NCBI GenBank assembly: GCA_905147135.1
Contig: LR990061.1
Location: 9,648,026-9,712,025 of the forward strand
From: Blastobasis lacticolella
Taxonomy: Eukaryota; Arthropoda; Insecta; Lepidoptera; Blastobasidae
Direction: 5' to 3'
DNA length: 64,000 bases
Shown: piece by piece, positions 1 to 11,890 of the stretch
How positions within the stretch are numbered: position 1 is the stretch's first letter
Layout of the letters: every line of letters begins with the position of its first letter
Made by a program: the position numbers and the translations under genes
The notes under the pieces: model-generated
Told to the model about the DNA's origin: nothing
What the model saw: the letters and a program-made list of their open reading frames with translations, nothing else
The model's database searches: none

Positions 1-59
1 GAGGCGAGTATGGCACGCATATCCCATACTCACACCTACCCACCTACTCTGTACATCGT

Positions 60-275
60 ACACGGCACGAGGCGAGCACTACACCCACACGCCCCACGCA
101 CACACATCCACCCTACACACTTCGTGGCACGGTATCGACCGCCGCAGCCCAAAAACGAGGCAACCTACTCCCATCTACCCACCCATCCTGCACATCGTAC
201 ACGGCACGGTACCGACCGCCGCAGGCCAATAACGAGGCAAGCACCGCACCCTACACCCACCCACACACAATAGAA
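60..275. repeat. Imperfect direct repeat, about 77-bp period, CA/CC-rich
   Basis: Blocks starting ggcacg at about 64, 126 and 203 share 'gaccgccgca' and 'acgaggcaa', spaced about 77 bp for the last two, and are separated by CA-rich stretches. An open frame across it is only low-complexity His/Pro/Thr sequence. Confidence 0.55.
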
Positions 276-482
276 ATAGACTGTACAATACGACAAATAG
301 ACTGGTCATCGGATATCGCTCCTCCGCACAAAACTCAACATTGTGGATAAAATTATGTAGTGCCTAAGACGAATTCCCAGTTTATATGCAAAAGCAGTAG
401 GCTGCATGTCTTTAATTTAGCGATCACACCGTTAGGCCTTGTTAGGTCGCAGCATCCACTCTAACCATGCCCCTGGCGTCAG

Positions 483-590
483 GTGAAGTCGGTGCACGCG
501 ACCAACAACGACACGACGATCAACAAAACCACAGTGAAGCCTCACCAGTCCGTCAGCCAGCTCAAGAAGAAGCTCACCGCCATATCCTAG
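483..590 (+). CDS. Possible 3'-terminal coding exon of an upstream plus-strand gene (partial)
   Basis: After a splice-acceptor-like pyrimidine-rich stretch ending cag at 480-482, there are 35 codons and a TAG (588-590). Codon choice is strikingly gene-like (ACC, AAC, CTC, AAG) and the peptide is hydrophilic, Thr/Asn-rich, and ends with a basic patch (SQLKKKLTAIS). It could be the cytosolic tail of a larger protein whose other exons lie left of the window. I do not recognise the family. An in-frame stop at 462 excludes extension to the left without splicing. It could be chance. Confidence 0.4.
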   Translation: MKSVHATNNDTTINKTTVKPHQSVSQLKKKLTAIS

Positions 591-639
591 GCCTAGGACG
601 GCTCGCTGGCGAACGCGTGACGTCACGGGCCCCCCTTCC

Positions 640-2185
640 CACCATGTCGTGACGCCTGGTAGCGCATCGGTTTCGTACTTTTCGTGTCGTTAGAAATACG
701 TTGTTACAGTTTGTGTCTCGTCTTGTGGTCTAGTTGAGTGCTAACCACGCGAAAAGGGATGAAACCATGTCACGACGAATCGAACCGGGGTGGAGGGACG
801 ACCCTGCGATATCACCCGTCCGCCTGCAAGGGGCGTTGTTATATTCTATTTTTATGCATAAATTCGCACTTTATGGACTCTTGGATTCGATTCATGCACC
901 CAATTCGATGCTCGTTAAACTAGGATGTGAGACACACTAGTGTTATCGTAATTGTCTAAATTCGGTTTTCATTCATTATTCTTATCCTCGGGTTGGTGTC
1001 TGTGCAATCGATTATGGCAAATCAATTCACAATACTTCACTAAAATAATTCCAAAATGACCTAACTTGGATATTAGGTTTGTTGTGTGCATTTCAATAGT
1101 GAAAGAGTTCAAGCGGAAAGCCAAATATGGATTGCATCCAATATTCAGATATGATGTTTTGATAAATATTTGGAAAGCGTTCTCATAGCGTCTGTAGATT
1201 GACTCAACATCCACATGGATTGGGTGCATTTCGAATCCGAAATGAACCAAATTCTCAGTAACATCAAGTGTTTAGGTGAATGCACACTAATTGTGTATTA
1301 GTTATACATAATGTCCCATACTTGGCCCATCTCTAGTTTATATTTTATCAATGGGGCGTTTTAATCAGTATTTGCCTCATTTAAGTTCAGGCATGTGTGG
1401 GCCATGATGTATAATATATTGAATATGTCTTCTCGGGTTATCATGCGACTGTGAAGAATAATTTCTAATATATAAAATTAATTAGTTGGAAACATTGAAT
1501 ATATTGATATGTTATAATAATTGTACACTGTGAATGAATGTGTGTCGACGGATGTTTGTGTGTGTATTTTTCTCTGTAAATTTGTACTTAATAAGGTTTA
1601 AAGACTTAATTGATAATATAAAATACTGTTTTTGTTAAAGCAAATTATCACATTAGTTGGGTGGGTTGGGTTCGAAGTATACGGAATTGATATTAGCTTT
1701 TTATTTATTATACTAATTATGTTTTTCGATGTTATCAATGGTATTATTATTCGTATTTGTGATAACTAAAAATTGAATAAATTATAAAATGAGTGTGTCA
1801 TATGCTCTAAAAATATTTCATCGTTTGAAATAAGCAATACCTGTGCGTTGGTAATGTGCAGATGTCAATTTTGTATAAATGAATTAAAAACCATCGAGTA
1901 AAACTTATTGTCTTCATGGTCACAGTCGCGAAGTCACACTCTATGAAACGAAGTCTCAACGGTAATCCCCTTGTTTATTATCGTTTCGTATACGTAATAT
2001 CGTTATCTTAGAACGAAAGCGCCACATATACGCCGTAAAGTTGTTTATGCTTGTTGTGTATCATTCTCTCGTATACTATAATAACTACACGTAGACTTCC
2101 ATTCGTGCACCTATATACCTAGTTTCCATAAACGCAGCTTATAGCGTCCCTATATAACTCTCATATACTAACATACGACATTTCG
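640..2185. other. AT-rich non-coding stretch, no gene seen
   Basis: Short open frames only, none with gene-like composition. It may be the 3' UTR and flank of the candidate exon at 483-590. A perfect TGACGTCA lies just before it at 618-625. Confidence 0.5.
1776..1781 (+). terminator. Poly(A) signal candidate AATAAA
   Basis: An AATAAA lies in AT-rich sequence downstream of the possible terminal exon at 483-590. Position and strand fit a 3' UTR end, but AATAAA is common by chance at this base composition. Confidence 0.25.
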
Positions 2186-2192
2186 TTTACAG

Positions 2193-2377
2193 TGAAAGAG
2201 ATTGCGACGTTCGGGCGCGGCGGGTGGGTCGGCCAGGAAGCGGACGCGATAGCGCTGGCCGGCGAACCACCGAGCGTCCCTCTTGCGCCCTTGAGGGCCT
2301 TTGAGCGCCCCCCGAGGGCTCTCAGCTGCCCTCACCCGCGACGAGACACGCCGTGCCGCCCCCGTGCGTCTGCCTAG
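2193..2377 (+). CDS. Possible GC-rich exon with stop (doubtful)
   Basis: A good acceptor (tttcgtttacag, ending 2192) opens a GC-rich island in an AT-rich setting. One frame starting with two bases of a split codon stays open for about 60 residues (begins KEIATFGRGGWVGQEAD) to TAG at 2377. The whole island runs to about 2570 with overlapping open frames on both strands, as expected of GC-rich DNA. It might be a terminal exon, an untranslated exon or an old insertion. Nothing in the peptide is recognisable. Confidence 0.22.
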
Positions 2378-2639
2378 CGCCCCAAAACTGTCCAGAGACC
2401 ACGGAACGTACCCGACGAAGTTCACCGAATCGAGCCCACGTGACGTGGTCGACGGCTCATCGTGCGACCAACAAGAACAGATGGGAACCACCCACCGTTT
2501 CCTCCGTCGAATGGTGACAGAGCTCTTGTGTCGGACTGTTTTGTGCGTGGCGTGCCCGCAGCAGGCGCCCAACGCGGCTACATGGACTATCTTATTAACA
2601 GAGGCCTCTAAGTTAGGAATCTATCTCGAACATCGATAG

Positions 2640-4630
2640 GTTGTTTTTTATTTAATAGCAAAATACTTCGGTGACTAACTTGTCGTGTGTTCGGTACGGA
2701 ACACGCGTGATGCGTGTCGTTTTTGTATTATAAACTTTTTTGGGTCTGTTATTTTTTATGCAGTCCGTTTTGTGAACATGGGGATGTCTGTGTTTCATCT
2801 GTATGACGTGTACACCTATTATGAAAGGATTCGCTGTAAGCCATTCAATATTGGAAATAGCATTGCGCTCTGTTATATTATATCAATATAAAATAATCCA
2901 CATTATTATAATTGATATTGAGATTTTAAGTTTTTAATAAATGTAACACAGTAAAATGAATTTATTATCTCTCTACATTAATCTTGGAGCGCAGAATTGA
3001 TAACTCGCCTCATCTCATACTTAGTTCTTGATGTTAGTTTTCCTATAGCTAGTAATATTATTTACATGATTTTTTAAAGTTAGAATTCGACATTATTTCT
3101 TTTTGTAAATATAAAAAAAAATACTGAAATATTTTACTAGTAACTCGTAGCGGTGTAACGCTATTGGATAAAAAATGTTCATTAAGATTTACTGATAACT
3201 AATGATAAAAAGGTTTCTGTATTAAAATGAGAAAAAAAATGTAAAAAAAGCAAAAAAAAGTGTAGTGTAAGAAAAAGATTCCGGTTTCTGCAGGACGCAT
3301 CGTTTGAGGTCAAACCAATAGTAGTTAAGGTTCTATATAATATATTTTTTTTATTTTTTTGGCGTTTTACGAATGAAAATTGTACATAGCCTCAAACCTC
3401 ATGCGGTGCGTTCTACGGAAGGTTGGTACATATGAATGTATCGTAGATTTTAAAAAATTAAATTGTAAATATGATACAGTGTTCATTTAACGATTATTTT
3501 TTATGGACACGCTAATATTTTCGTTTCGGCTCTAAAAATCGGGCGCGGCCGTTGGTGATACGGTTTCCGTGAAGCGATAGGACGTCTATAAAATAGATTT
3601 ATATGAATTCTAAGCTAATGTGCACGTTTAGTGATACAACGTGACACAGTAGGGTTACATGTGACGTCTTGAGAGGCGGCTGCGGTTCTGCCGAACTCAT
3701 TACATTTACAATCGACAATATGGGAATACATATTTTCTCGATACAACGCTCTTCCATACAATCCTTGGCCGATGCTTGGTGAAGCTTAGTATTTGTACAA
3801 ACTGTTGAAGTGTATTTACTTTGCCTGTATACTGTATAGAATTGAGTATATTGAGTTCACCAGCTACGTATACGCTTCCCAAGTACCGGCCGGGAGCACA
3901 CTCCACAAAACAAGAAAGACGCTTTGGGAAAGTTTCACTAACGGCCTAGTAAAAGGAATACAATAAGATGCGAAGTAAAATAACAATGTAAATGGAGATA
4001 AACGAATGTTTGCGAGCGAGTATGGTTTCAAATGGAGACAAAATACGCAATAACAAGTTCGTAATCCAACCCGCTAGGCTAGCTAGGAATCATTGAATTT
4101 CATGAAGTTGTAAAGAAAATGTAACAAGACAGTCTAAGGTGGTCTACATGAGGCGTAATAGGCACGCCATACCTACCCACTAGTGAATTTTTCGCCTTTT
4201 GTGATGTAATGGATCTCAATCCTCTTTAACTTGCGGTTATGTTATCGTATCGCAGATCTATAGTCAATAGACTAACGATTATTTTGTCTCCACTTGAGTG
4301 AGTGGACCGATTGTACTGCACTCTTAATTATAAATTAATAAATAATAAACTATAAACATTTGTTTTCTTGTATTTTCGATCTCAAGATCACTTGGATTCA
4401 ACACATCGTATAGGCGGAATAACGAACGCCTCACTTAAAGACAAACAAAATGTGGCATGCTCTACGGCAGGACCACTTATGCGTTAGTACTAGGGTTTCT
4501 TTAAAAATCTAGCATTAAAAAATCTTTATCACTAGTTTTGCTGTAAACTTTTACTAGAAGTAGTTGTGCTGCGGTGCATTCTTTCTGGCAGAAGCACTGA
4601 AATATCTTTTAGAATATGCAAATAATCATC
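2640..4630. other. AT-rich non-coding stretch, no gene seen
   Basis: Homopolymer-rich, strongly AT sequence with no convincing exon or recognisable repeat. Confidence 0.5.
2936..2941 (+). terminator. Poly(A) signal candidate AATAAA
   Basis: An AATAAA about 560 bp after the doubtful GC-rich exon ending at 2377. It could terminate a transcript through that exon. Weak evidence alone. Confidence 0.25.
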
Positions 4631-4635
4631 TAGAG

Positions 4636-4840
4636 TTAATGTCCCGGTTGTGCTCTCAAGGACGAGGACCCGGGGCCGCCTTGGCCATGATTCAGGATTT
4701 AGCGATCGGGTAATTACAGTGGAGCAGCTACCATCTGACCTCCGTGACTCTGCTACCAGGGGAACCTGACCAGATAAAATCATGGTTACAAATTCAGTTG
4801 CCTGAACTTGCAGGTTTCATCACGATGTTTTCTCTCATAG
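4636..4840 (-). mobile_element. tRNA-headed SINE family S1, headless copy
   Basis: Matches the body of the S1 family (best full copy 41187-41506): 'cccggttgtgctctc', 'ctaccaggggaacctgacca', then 'catcacgatgttttct'. The tRNA-like head is missing on the right. The true strand is minus, judged from full copies. Confidence 0.75.
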
Positions 4841-4964
4841 TATATGCAAATATGTGGCATCAAATAATTAAGTTTTATAGGGACCTAGCACCCTCGGAAA
4901 CCCTCGAAGCCTTTTTGATTACAAACACCCCTAAAGGAGGTCCAGCCATGGACTTAGCCAACTC

Positions 4965-5205
4965 AGTCTATATGATCAATAACGTTGAGCGAAATGTCAT
5001 TAGAAAGGATTTTCTACAACTTTTACTATGGCGACAACTCTCGAATCGCTGTGGGGAAAAGTTATGGTAAATAAAAAAATAATTTTGTACTGTTAAACTC
5101 GGCCTACATGACCAATAACGTTGAGCGATATGTTATTAGAAAGCATTATTCATTTTCTACAACTTAGTACGGCGTCAACGGTCGAATCCCTGTGTAAAAA
5201 ATTTT
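4965..5205. repeat. Duplicated dispersed repeat ('ataacgttgagcg')
   Basis: Two adjacent related copies (about 4965-5070 and 5100-5205), each with 'caataacgttgagcg', 'attagaaag' and a 'gcgacaactctcgaat'-like end. A third copy is inverted at 24135-24240 in an exchanger intron. Family unknown. Confidence 0.6.
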
Positions 5206-5763
5206 ATGGTCATATTTCCAGGGAGCGTCGGGCCTAGTAACTGTTATCCTTCATAACGGCTCGGCTCTTTCGAAGTGAAGGTCGAAAAAGCGCCTAGATT
5301 AAACTTCTTAGCAAAGTTCGTTTACATGCAACAAACATGAATGAACAACAATCATACATGAAATATCAATACAATTTTAGGCGTTTAGAATACACTATTT
5401 TCCTGTATTAAATCAGTTATATAGTTTTGTATGGGTTGACCTCTCTGTGGAAACTAGAATTAGAACATTCTAGAAATGAGTCTACACTCTGCTATTTGAT
5501 ACTATCAATACCTTGGGGTTATTTTTTAATAAGCACATATTGATGATGAGAGCTCCATTTTTTGCGTGCCACGCGGTAGCCTGGTGAACCAGAACATTCA
5601 GAACCAGGCAATGACTTAAGGTTACGTGTGCTCTGCCATAGCGTGGGCTGCTGCCCATCAGTTCTTGGACTCCGCGTAATTTTACAAGTAATTTTATTTA
5701 TTCAATAGTATCATTTAATTATATAACATTGACATGACATGGGATTGTTCAAGAGGTACCTAT

Positions 5764-5830
5764 AGATAGATAGATAGATAAATTCTTTATTGCACACAAC
5801 AACAAACACAAGAAGACATTAAAAAGTTCC
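5764..5830 (-). repeat. (GATA)n microsatellite at a LINE 3' terminus
   Basis: 'gatagatagataga' abuts 'aattctttattgcacacaac'. Read on the minus strand this is a 'tgcaataaagaatt' 3' end with a short tandem tail, typical of jockey-like LINEs in moths. Confidence 0.5.
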
Positions 5831-5867
5831 GACAAAAAACCATAACTAGTTGAGGTATATTAGAGGT

Positions 5868-5993
5868 CTTTTCAGAGGCGGGCAACGCATTGGTGACTCC
5901 CAACTGGTAACTTGGTGATGTCCATAGGCAGCGGCGACCACTTTCCATCAGTTGGCCCGCTTGCTTGTTTGTCTGTATAGCATAAAAAAAAAA
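5868..5993 (+). mobile_element. Short poly-A-tailed retroposon, family S4
   Basis: 'gcgggcaacgcattggtgac', 'ggcgaccactttccatcag', 'cccgcttgcttgtttgtctg', then A9-10. Other copies: 11696-11890 (minus), 26541-26745 (minus), 29950-30116 (plus), 34870-35012 (plus). The A tail sets the strand. Confidence 0.75.
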
Positions 5994-6404
5994 TCAATTT
6001 ACCTCGACAATACAACGAATGCTCGCGTTAACAATCGCGACCGAGCCCTGATTGAAACTGCTTGAGAATGCATGTAAACGTAACATCAATGTGTGCATGA
6101 CGGAAATGGCGCATTGTTCTCAGTGGACTCTGCTTGGGACGGGCCATTTTTACTTTGTGTTCTGGGTATGACTAGGCTAAGACAGATAAGGCTAAGGGTG
6201 GTTTCGAGGGACTAAAAATTTTGCTCGGCCGACAGTTCGGCACAGTGGACTAAGAGTATTGTCCATACAGACATTGAACAATCCATCCATGGACATTGCG
6301 ATAGACCCTATCACCACCCGGTGATTTCGATATAGTTGACATTTTGGGAAGCTGGACTTCTCGTGTCATTTTATAGTGGACATTTTAATGCAATGCAGTT
6401 TTCA

Positions 6405-6482
6405 TGCAGTGGACATTTTGACACAGTGGACCATTTAAGCTTCAGGTTCACATGGCCCACTGTCAAAATGTCCTCTGTATTA
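6405..6482. repeat. Short inverted repeat (AGTGGACATTTTGACA)
   Basis: 'cagtggacattttgacacag' is mirrored about 20 bp later by 'cactgtcaaaatgtcctctg'. Further degenerate 'agtggaca' copies lie in 6240-6400. Probably the remnant of a palindromic DNA element. Confidence 0.5.
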
Positions 6483-6579
6483 AAGACGGAACTGTCCGCC
6501 AAGCATAATCTCTAGCCCATCGAAACGACTACCTATAAAATCCACATAATAAATTATTAAATGAAGAAAATAATTTCAT

Positions 6580-6850
6580 AAGCATTTATTGCTCAGTATA
6601 GTACCTACTCATCAAGACCAATCCAAAGAGCCCAAACACGGTGGGGTTATCTTATTACGTTCATTGGTTCCTAGTAACCACCTTCCGCCTCCATCGCCAG
6701 ACCAGCTCCATGGTATCATATTAATGCGTTGTCATCCAAGTTACATAATACCAAATTTCGGCTCGATCGGATACCAACAAATGGTCGAAAAATTGATTGC
6801 AAATTTTGACGGACAACCAACGAACAGTGCAAGTTAAATAAAAGCTTGTA
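6580..6850 (+). mobile_element. Dispersed repeat (LINE 3' region-like), copy 1
   Basis: Shares 'gcctactcatcaaga'-like start, 'accacctt(t)cg(a/c)ctccatc', 'gcattgtcatccaagttaca' and 'gacggacaac' with 43465-43730 in the same orientation. Such 'cagctcaatggtacca' blocks occur in LINE 3' regions of moths. The open frame across it is not a gene. Confidence 0.6.
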
Positions 6851-6944
6851 AAACCGACTCAAAAGACTACGAGGTCCGGTGCGGAGGATCAGAATCCCAG
6901 TGGCGGTTGGAAGCCGTCGTCTACAGCGAACCCATCGCCCGGAC

Positions 6945-7040
6945 CGGCAGTTTGCAAACGTCCATAGGCTGCGGTGACTGCTTACCATAAGGCAGGCCGG
7001 AAGCTTGTTTGCCGCCTTAGCGGTATAAAAAAAAAAGTAT
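6945..7040 (+). mobile_element. Short poly-A retroposon / LINE tail, family S5
   Basis: 'ccataggctgcggtgactg', 'ggcaggccggaagcttgttt', then a run of A. Copies: 28140-28222 and 60058-60130 (plus), 24005-24105 and fragments at 44352-44390 and 59015-59048 (minus). Confidence 0.7.
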
Positions 7041-7059
7041 CAGAGTGAGGGGCTTGAGG

Positions 7060-7345
7060 GTACAAGACGGTACGGTTAACATCAGCGCTTCATCCCTATG
7101 TCGTGGATCTTCCAGCTATCCGCACGAGCCGCTTTGGCTGGACCTTTATAATGCGTACGGCTAAGGAATGGAAAGCGTTGCCTGCGAGTGTGTTCCCTGA
7201 TCAATATAATCTGGACGCCTTCAAGGCTAGAGTGAATAGGCTGTTCCAAGACGGGCATGCTCCATATTCGGCCGCATCGTCACTTATCAATAGGTGAGAT
7301 GGCGGTCAAATGCCTGTCTTGTCTAATATATAAAAGAGCTAATGC
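7060..7345 (+). mobile_element. Jockey-type LINE, C-terminal/3' end fragment
   Basis: The translation includes TAKEWKALPASVFPDQYN then LDAFKARVNRLF, the usual C-terminus of a jockey-like reverse transcriptase ORF (W-N/K-x-LP ... FP ... Y-x-LDxFKxRVN). No catalytic domain. Related fragments: 19165-19290 (plus) and 27785-28140 (minus). Confidence 0.75.
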
Positions 7346-7542
7346 CGATGGCCCAATTTGGTTACTTTTTAACAAGCCTAGCATCATCAACTATGGAGAC
7401 GCATTATTAAAATAAAAACATCTGTGAGACGAATAAATATTATCATTTGCAGGATTTAATTAAATACAGGATCTATCATCATCATGTATGTATGTATGTA
7501 AACTCTTTATTGCAATACAGTATCATCATATCAGCCGAGACT

Positions 7543-7680
7543 CCCACTGCTGGGCAAAGGCCTTTCCTGCCCTATCGGCCATCTGTTCTGCGAGCTGTGC
7601 CCTGCCCACTGTCACTTAAGCTCTGTAATCCTTCGGGTTATGTCTGTGATCTTAGTTCGCTTGCGGATTTCCTCATAGGA
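7543..7680 (-). mobile_element. RTE-type LINE 3' fragment
   Basis: 'catatcagccgagactccca', 'ctgctgggcaaaggcctttc' and 'ctgccc(actgtcactt)' match the reverse complement of the 3' end of the RTE family seen best at 56955-57200 and 33502-34000. Confidence 0.65.
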
Positions 7681-7790
7681 TCTCCACATAGTATAAAACA
7701 AAGTCGCTTCCCGCCTGCCCCGATGTATCTAGATCTTTTTTAGAACTTTTAAACAATTCAACGGATTTTAATTCGGTTTTCAACAATTGA
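7676..7790. repeat. Dispersed repeat 'atagtataaaacaaagtcgc', copy 1
   Basis: Shares 'cacatagtataaaacaaagt', 'cgctt', 'gatgtat', and 'caacggattttaattcggtt' with 40628-40760. I associate this block with Helitron-like or other dispersed DNA in moth genomes, but the family is not proven here. Confidence 0.5.
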
Positions 7791-8040
7791 TAGACTGACT
7801 CAAGAGGAAGGTTAGGTAGGGGTAAAGTAGGTGTACGCGAACGAAGTCGCGCCGGGTCCACTAGTAATACAATAATATGAAAGAGCTTCATCACTCCAGC
7901 ACTCGTAGTTTCAGACAGTTGCAAATGTTGACTTTTCATACAAAAGAGTTCAACGCGAGCTACTTCCTCGTTGAAGTCTTTTATATGAAAGTAATTTTTA
8001 TTTGTGGATATTATTATAAATAATAAATAAATATGCTTAG

Positions 8041-8250
8041 ACAAATTTACACAGCGCCATCTAGCCCCAAAGTAAGCAAATCTTGTATTATGGGTGTTTG
8101 ATATCTGATAAACTACTTAAATACTTTTTTTAAACATACTTATTATACACCCATATTATAATTATTTCAATTTTTGTTCGCCCGGGAATCGAACCCGGGA
8201 CCTCTGCGTGGCGACCGGCATGTTAACCAACTGAACCATTAAGGTCGTCA
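8041..8250 (-). mobile_element. tRNA-derived SINE, family S3
   Basis: On the minus strand a tRNA-like head has an A-box-like 'tggttcagttggttaac' and a B-box 'ggttcgattcc', then AT-rich body, then 'ttggggctagatggcgctgt'. Other copies: 28226-28450 and 63240-63370 (minus), 30925-31050 (plus, headless). It is not a functional tRNA gene: there is no cloverleaf 3' half and the element continues. Confidence 0.75.
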
Positions 8251-8259
8251 AATTACATT

Positions 8260-11200
8260 TCTTTTCAATTTATCTGATGTAGAGCGCGAATAAATGGTTA
8301 AACATAAGTGTTATTGTTGTAGGTATATTTACGACACAACCTGTTTGTCGCCAACCCTGTTTGAAGAAATGTGAAGGTATAAAAAGAAAAAACGTCGTAC
8401 ATTTTACACTTTATTTAACATCGTCATATAACTTACAATAATAATTGTAACAATAATTGTTTTCACATAATGCTAGCCTCTTGGGCTATGTACAAGGTCT
8501 ATTAAATACGAAAGAACATCTATATAGCATAACAAACAGGTTTTATATTATTATTAGATAATACTGCATAGGACATTAACCTACGGGATCTACAGGTAAC
8601 AAGTATGAAATTCAATAACATAACACATTCATGAGAATTGCCTAGTACACCTTATTTTAGCTAGAAAGATATTAGCAATCGTTTCTCCATCAAATACACT
8701 CATCATCATCATTATCATCATCTTGGCGTGATGTAACGGTTGCGCTACAGTTGTAATACAGTACCTACTTGTATTTTCAGAGGCCAGTGATCAAGTAGGT
8801 ATAGGGTGTTGACAGAGACCGTTATTGATTCATTGTAATTGACTGATTGCAATTTTCGTTTCATCAATCTAGAATAAGACGATTCATTCTTAATTAATAA
8901 GAACTAATTAATTAATAATAAGTATTTCATTAATAATTACTAATTAATTAATTCCCCAAAGCGTTTAACCGAATTTGTTAATATATTCGTCTCAACATTC
9001 TTGGAATAAACATTTTCGATCCAGTACGATAACCAATATACGATAGGTAACAAAATACACTCTACTTAATTATATATTCCTATACTTTTAGCAAGATAAC
9101 AGAGAAAAATATAATTTATAATTATTCAGAATGGGAGGTTATAAACATTATTTATTATCGTTTATATTTTAAAGCTAGAGTTTGGTAACGTTGGTAAGTA
9201 CTGAAATGATGAAATTATTTCATTTAGGTTGTACCTAAATTCAATATCGAAGTAAAAACGTACGTCTGTCCTTTTGTCTGTGGTTCAAGATAGCTATTAT
9301 CTATGGCAAACAAAGATCTTAAATCTTTGAGTAAAGAATCTACCTATAGGTTGAACTAGCATGGTGCTTAGGTAGGTACTATTATATTTTTATTTCGACG
9401 ATTCTACGTGACAACTGACACTATGCCCTCGTAAAAATTACTCAAAGAAGAATACCTACACTATGATACATATTAAGATTTTTACGTTCACCAATATAAG
9501 TTATTACATACATTCAAGACTACTTGGTTACAGAGCAACCGTATAATTCGTGCACACTGATCGCATACAATTACAAGAAGCATTTCGGATGATATATCAC
9601 ATACTTTTACTTTTTAATTGAATCTCGATATGAACGCAAGCTCATGAACAGCCAAACATCTATAAAATACGCCTACCTTTTTATAAATAACAAACACACT
9701 TTTATACATTAAAGCACATAATATAAAGATGGGTGAATGGCCGAGAAATGAAAAAATTACCTATCTACGTAACACATTACAACTTATGTAAATATTTTGT
9801 ATATGGTCCTCTACCTATTTACATTTACTAGGTAAGTATATGACTTTATAGACAATGAGTCTGTCTAAACGTTCGTTTTGCACGAAAAAACAAATACATT
9901 GAAGTATTTGCTCGCTCAGCATGGAACTGGGACCTTCCCTTACATTGGTAAATAATTGAGATTATTATGAATTGACGCCATTTAATTGATGCATGTTAAA
10001 TACTTTATTTCTAAGCACCGACATGAATACTTATCATACAGAAGACAGCGTTCGATAGGCTAGCGACGCTAGCTTAATTTTTACTGGTTTTACTGGACCT
10101 CCCACTTAGTATAAAAGGAGCTAACATTGATGTGCGCGTCTATAGACACGCGAGCTCACCTTATACTGGTTTATCGTACGCTGCCTTCTGTCAACTTTGC
10201 CTGATGTTTCCTCCTCTATTCGATCATAGTTGCGTAGATAAGTTCTTATAACATCGAGATAAAGATCAAAGATCTCTTGGTTTATCCATTTAGAAAAAAG
10301 TACATAGGCATTTATTACATTTTTATATTAAAAGCCTTTACAATGACTAAATAAACATATCATTCCGATATTTTCACATCTACCTGTGCACAAACACGAC
10401 GGCATACAATTTACAACGTCTTTCCGAACAATTTCAAAACCTAAAAAGTTCCTAAATAGTTATCTACAAAAATATTAGCTGCGGTTTTCGAAAACACCCC
10501 AGGCAAGTTCCTTCGGATATACAAAAAAAAAAGAAACAGAAAAGATATTTTACACAAGTTACATTTTAATGCCTATTTTACTAGAACAGATTATTTAAAT
10601 TAATAGAAGACTTGTTAATAAATATATTGACAATAAAGTAAGAACACATAAGTAAGTCCTTAAAGTAACACTACCTATTGTTTAAAAGTGAAAATGAAAA
10701 AATATTTTTAATTTTTAAGGACAGTTTCACTGTACTCTTTATGTACCTACTTGTTATTATTTGACATAATGTATTAACAAATATGTATAGGTATTGTTTA
10801 TTGGTATACCTAGATATGGAGGTTTTCATTGCATTGAAATGATGCTCAAAGAACAACTTTAAGGAGCTCGAAATGCGCTATCGCAGCGATATCGCGGTAT
10901 AAATTAAATGTATGGTAGGGGGTGCTTTCATTCTGCAGCTGACTGTACGTTACATACGAGTACCACCCCTACCGCACTGTTCTACTAATTCTACTCTATA
11001 GTTCATTAGTTATATACGATATTCAAATAGGTAGAAAATAATTGGCGGATATATCTACTTACAAACAGTGTAAGGGCGTCAGCTGCTATGAGCGGGAGGC
11101 CGGCGCGGGGACCCACGGATGCTAATACAGCTATAGGTACAACTTATAAGCTGACACCTCACTGTATATTGTCCTGATTGGTTGAAGTATTCTTTATTGC

Positions 11201-11500
11201 ACCAAAACAATATGACGCACGTATATAAATATACAATGTAATGCACAAACTCTGACTTGTCCCTCAGAGGAATTTCTTCCATTCAACATTTAAACATCGA
11301 AAGGGAAAGTTGTTAGGCAGAGAAAATGCGCACAAAACTTAAAGAACACCTAAAATTATACCTATGTAATTACCCAAAATAACTCGACAATCACCTAATC
11401 ATATCACTAACAGATAAATTTATATCAAAATTGAAAGAAATTGTCATATGAATGGAATAAATCTGATGAATAAATAAATGATAATGATATAATAGGTACG
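8260..11500. other. Long AT-rich intergenic stretch, no gene seen
   Basis: No convincing exon on either strand. It contains a small CAT microsatellite (about 8700-8722), one short MITE (10104-10170), half of the 'ctgcagctgactgtac' mini-element near 10936-10955 and a LINE-like 'attctttattgca' end near 11190. Confidence 0.5.
10104..10170. mobile_element. Tiny palindromic MITE, 'agtataa ... ttatactggt'
   Basis: About 67 bp with complementary ends and an inner 'gctaac ... gtctatagacacgcgagc'. Same family as 30310-30375, 30388-30455 and 51397-51460. Confidence 0.6.
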
Positions 11501-11526
11501 CAGGTCACCTAATTCATTCAATGACT

Positions 11527-11670
11527 GGGGCCGTACCATAAAATCTTACAGCAGGATCTAAACAGCCTTGCTTACAACGAGACAGCGCTATACGTATCAC
11601 ATAAGCTTGTCTCGTTCTAATCAGGACAGTTCTGTTTAGGTCCTGCTATAAGAGCTCATGGTAAGCCCCC
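11527..11670. mobile_element. MITE with GGGGGCTTACCATGAGCTC ends
   Basis: The right end 'agagctcatggtaagccccc' is the inverted complement of a degenerate left end. The interior 'gagacagcgctatacgt' and 'cataagcttgtctcgtt' is shared with 31547-31645 (left part only) and 40389-40513. Confidence 0.75.
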
Positions 11671-11695
11671 TGTACGTCGCAGGCGCGACATGGAG

Positions 11696-11890
11696 TTTTT
11701 TTTTATGTTATCTGGCAGACAAACAGGCAAGCGGGCCACTTGAACGAATGCAGTCACCGTCGCCTATGGACATCAGCAACACCAGGGGTGCTACCAATGC
11801 GTTGCCCGCCTCAAAAGTGGAGTGCCTGATAAATCAGGAGTGGCCACGCGCGGGTCCCACTCGACGCAGGGGACCTTCCAAGACTGTCCA
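11696..11890 (-). mobile_element. Short poly-A-tailed retroposon, family S4
   Basis: Reverse complement of the 5868-5993 family: T-run, 'cagacaaacaggcaagcggg', 'cgcctatggacatcagcaac', 'aatgcgttgcccgcctcaaa'. A 120-codon open frame across it is spurious. Confidence 0.75.

Noticed and set aside
2168..2572. A 134-codon minus-strand open frame in a GC-rich island
   Set aside because: Open frames on several strands are expected at this composition; there is no recognisable domain or splice support on the minus strand.
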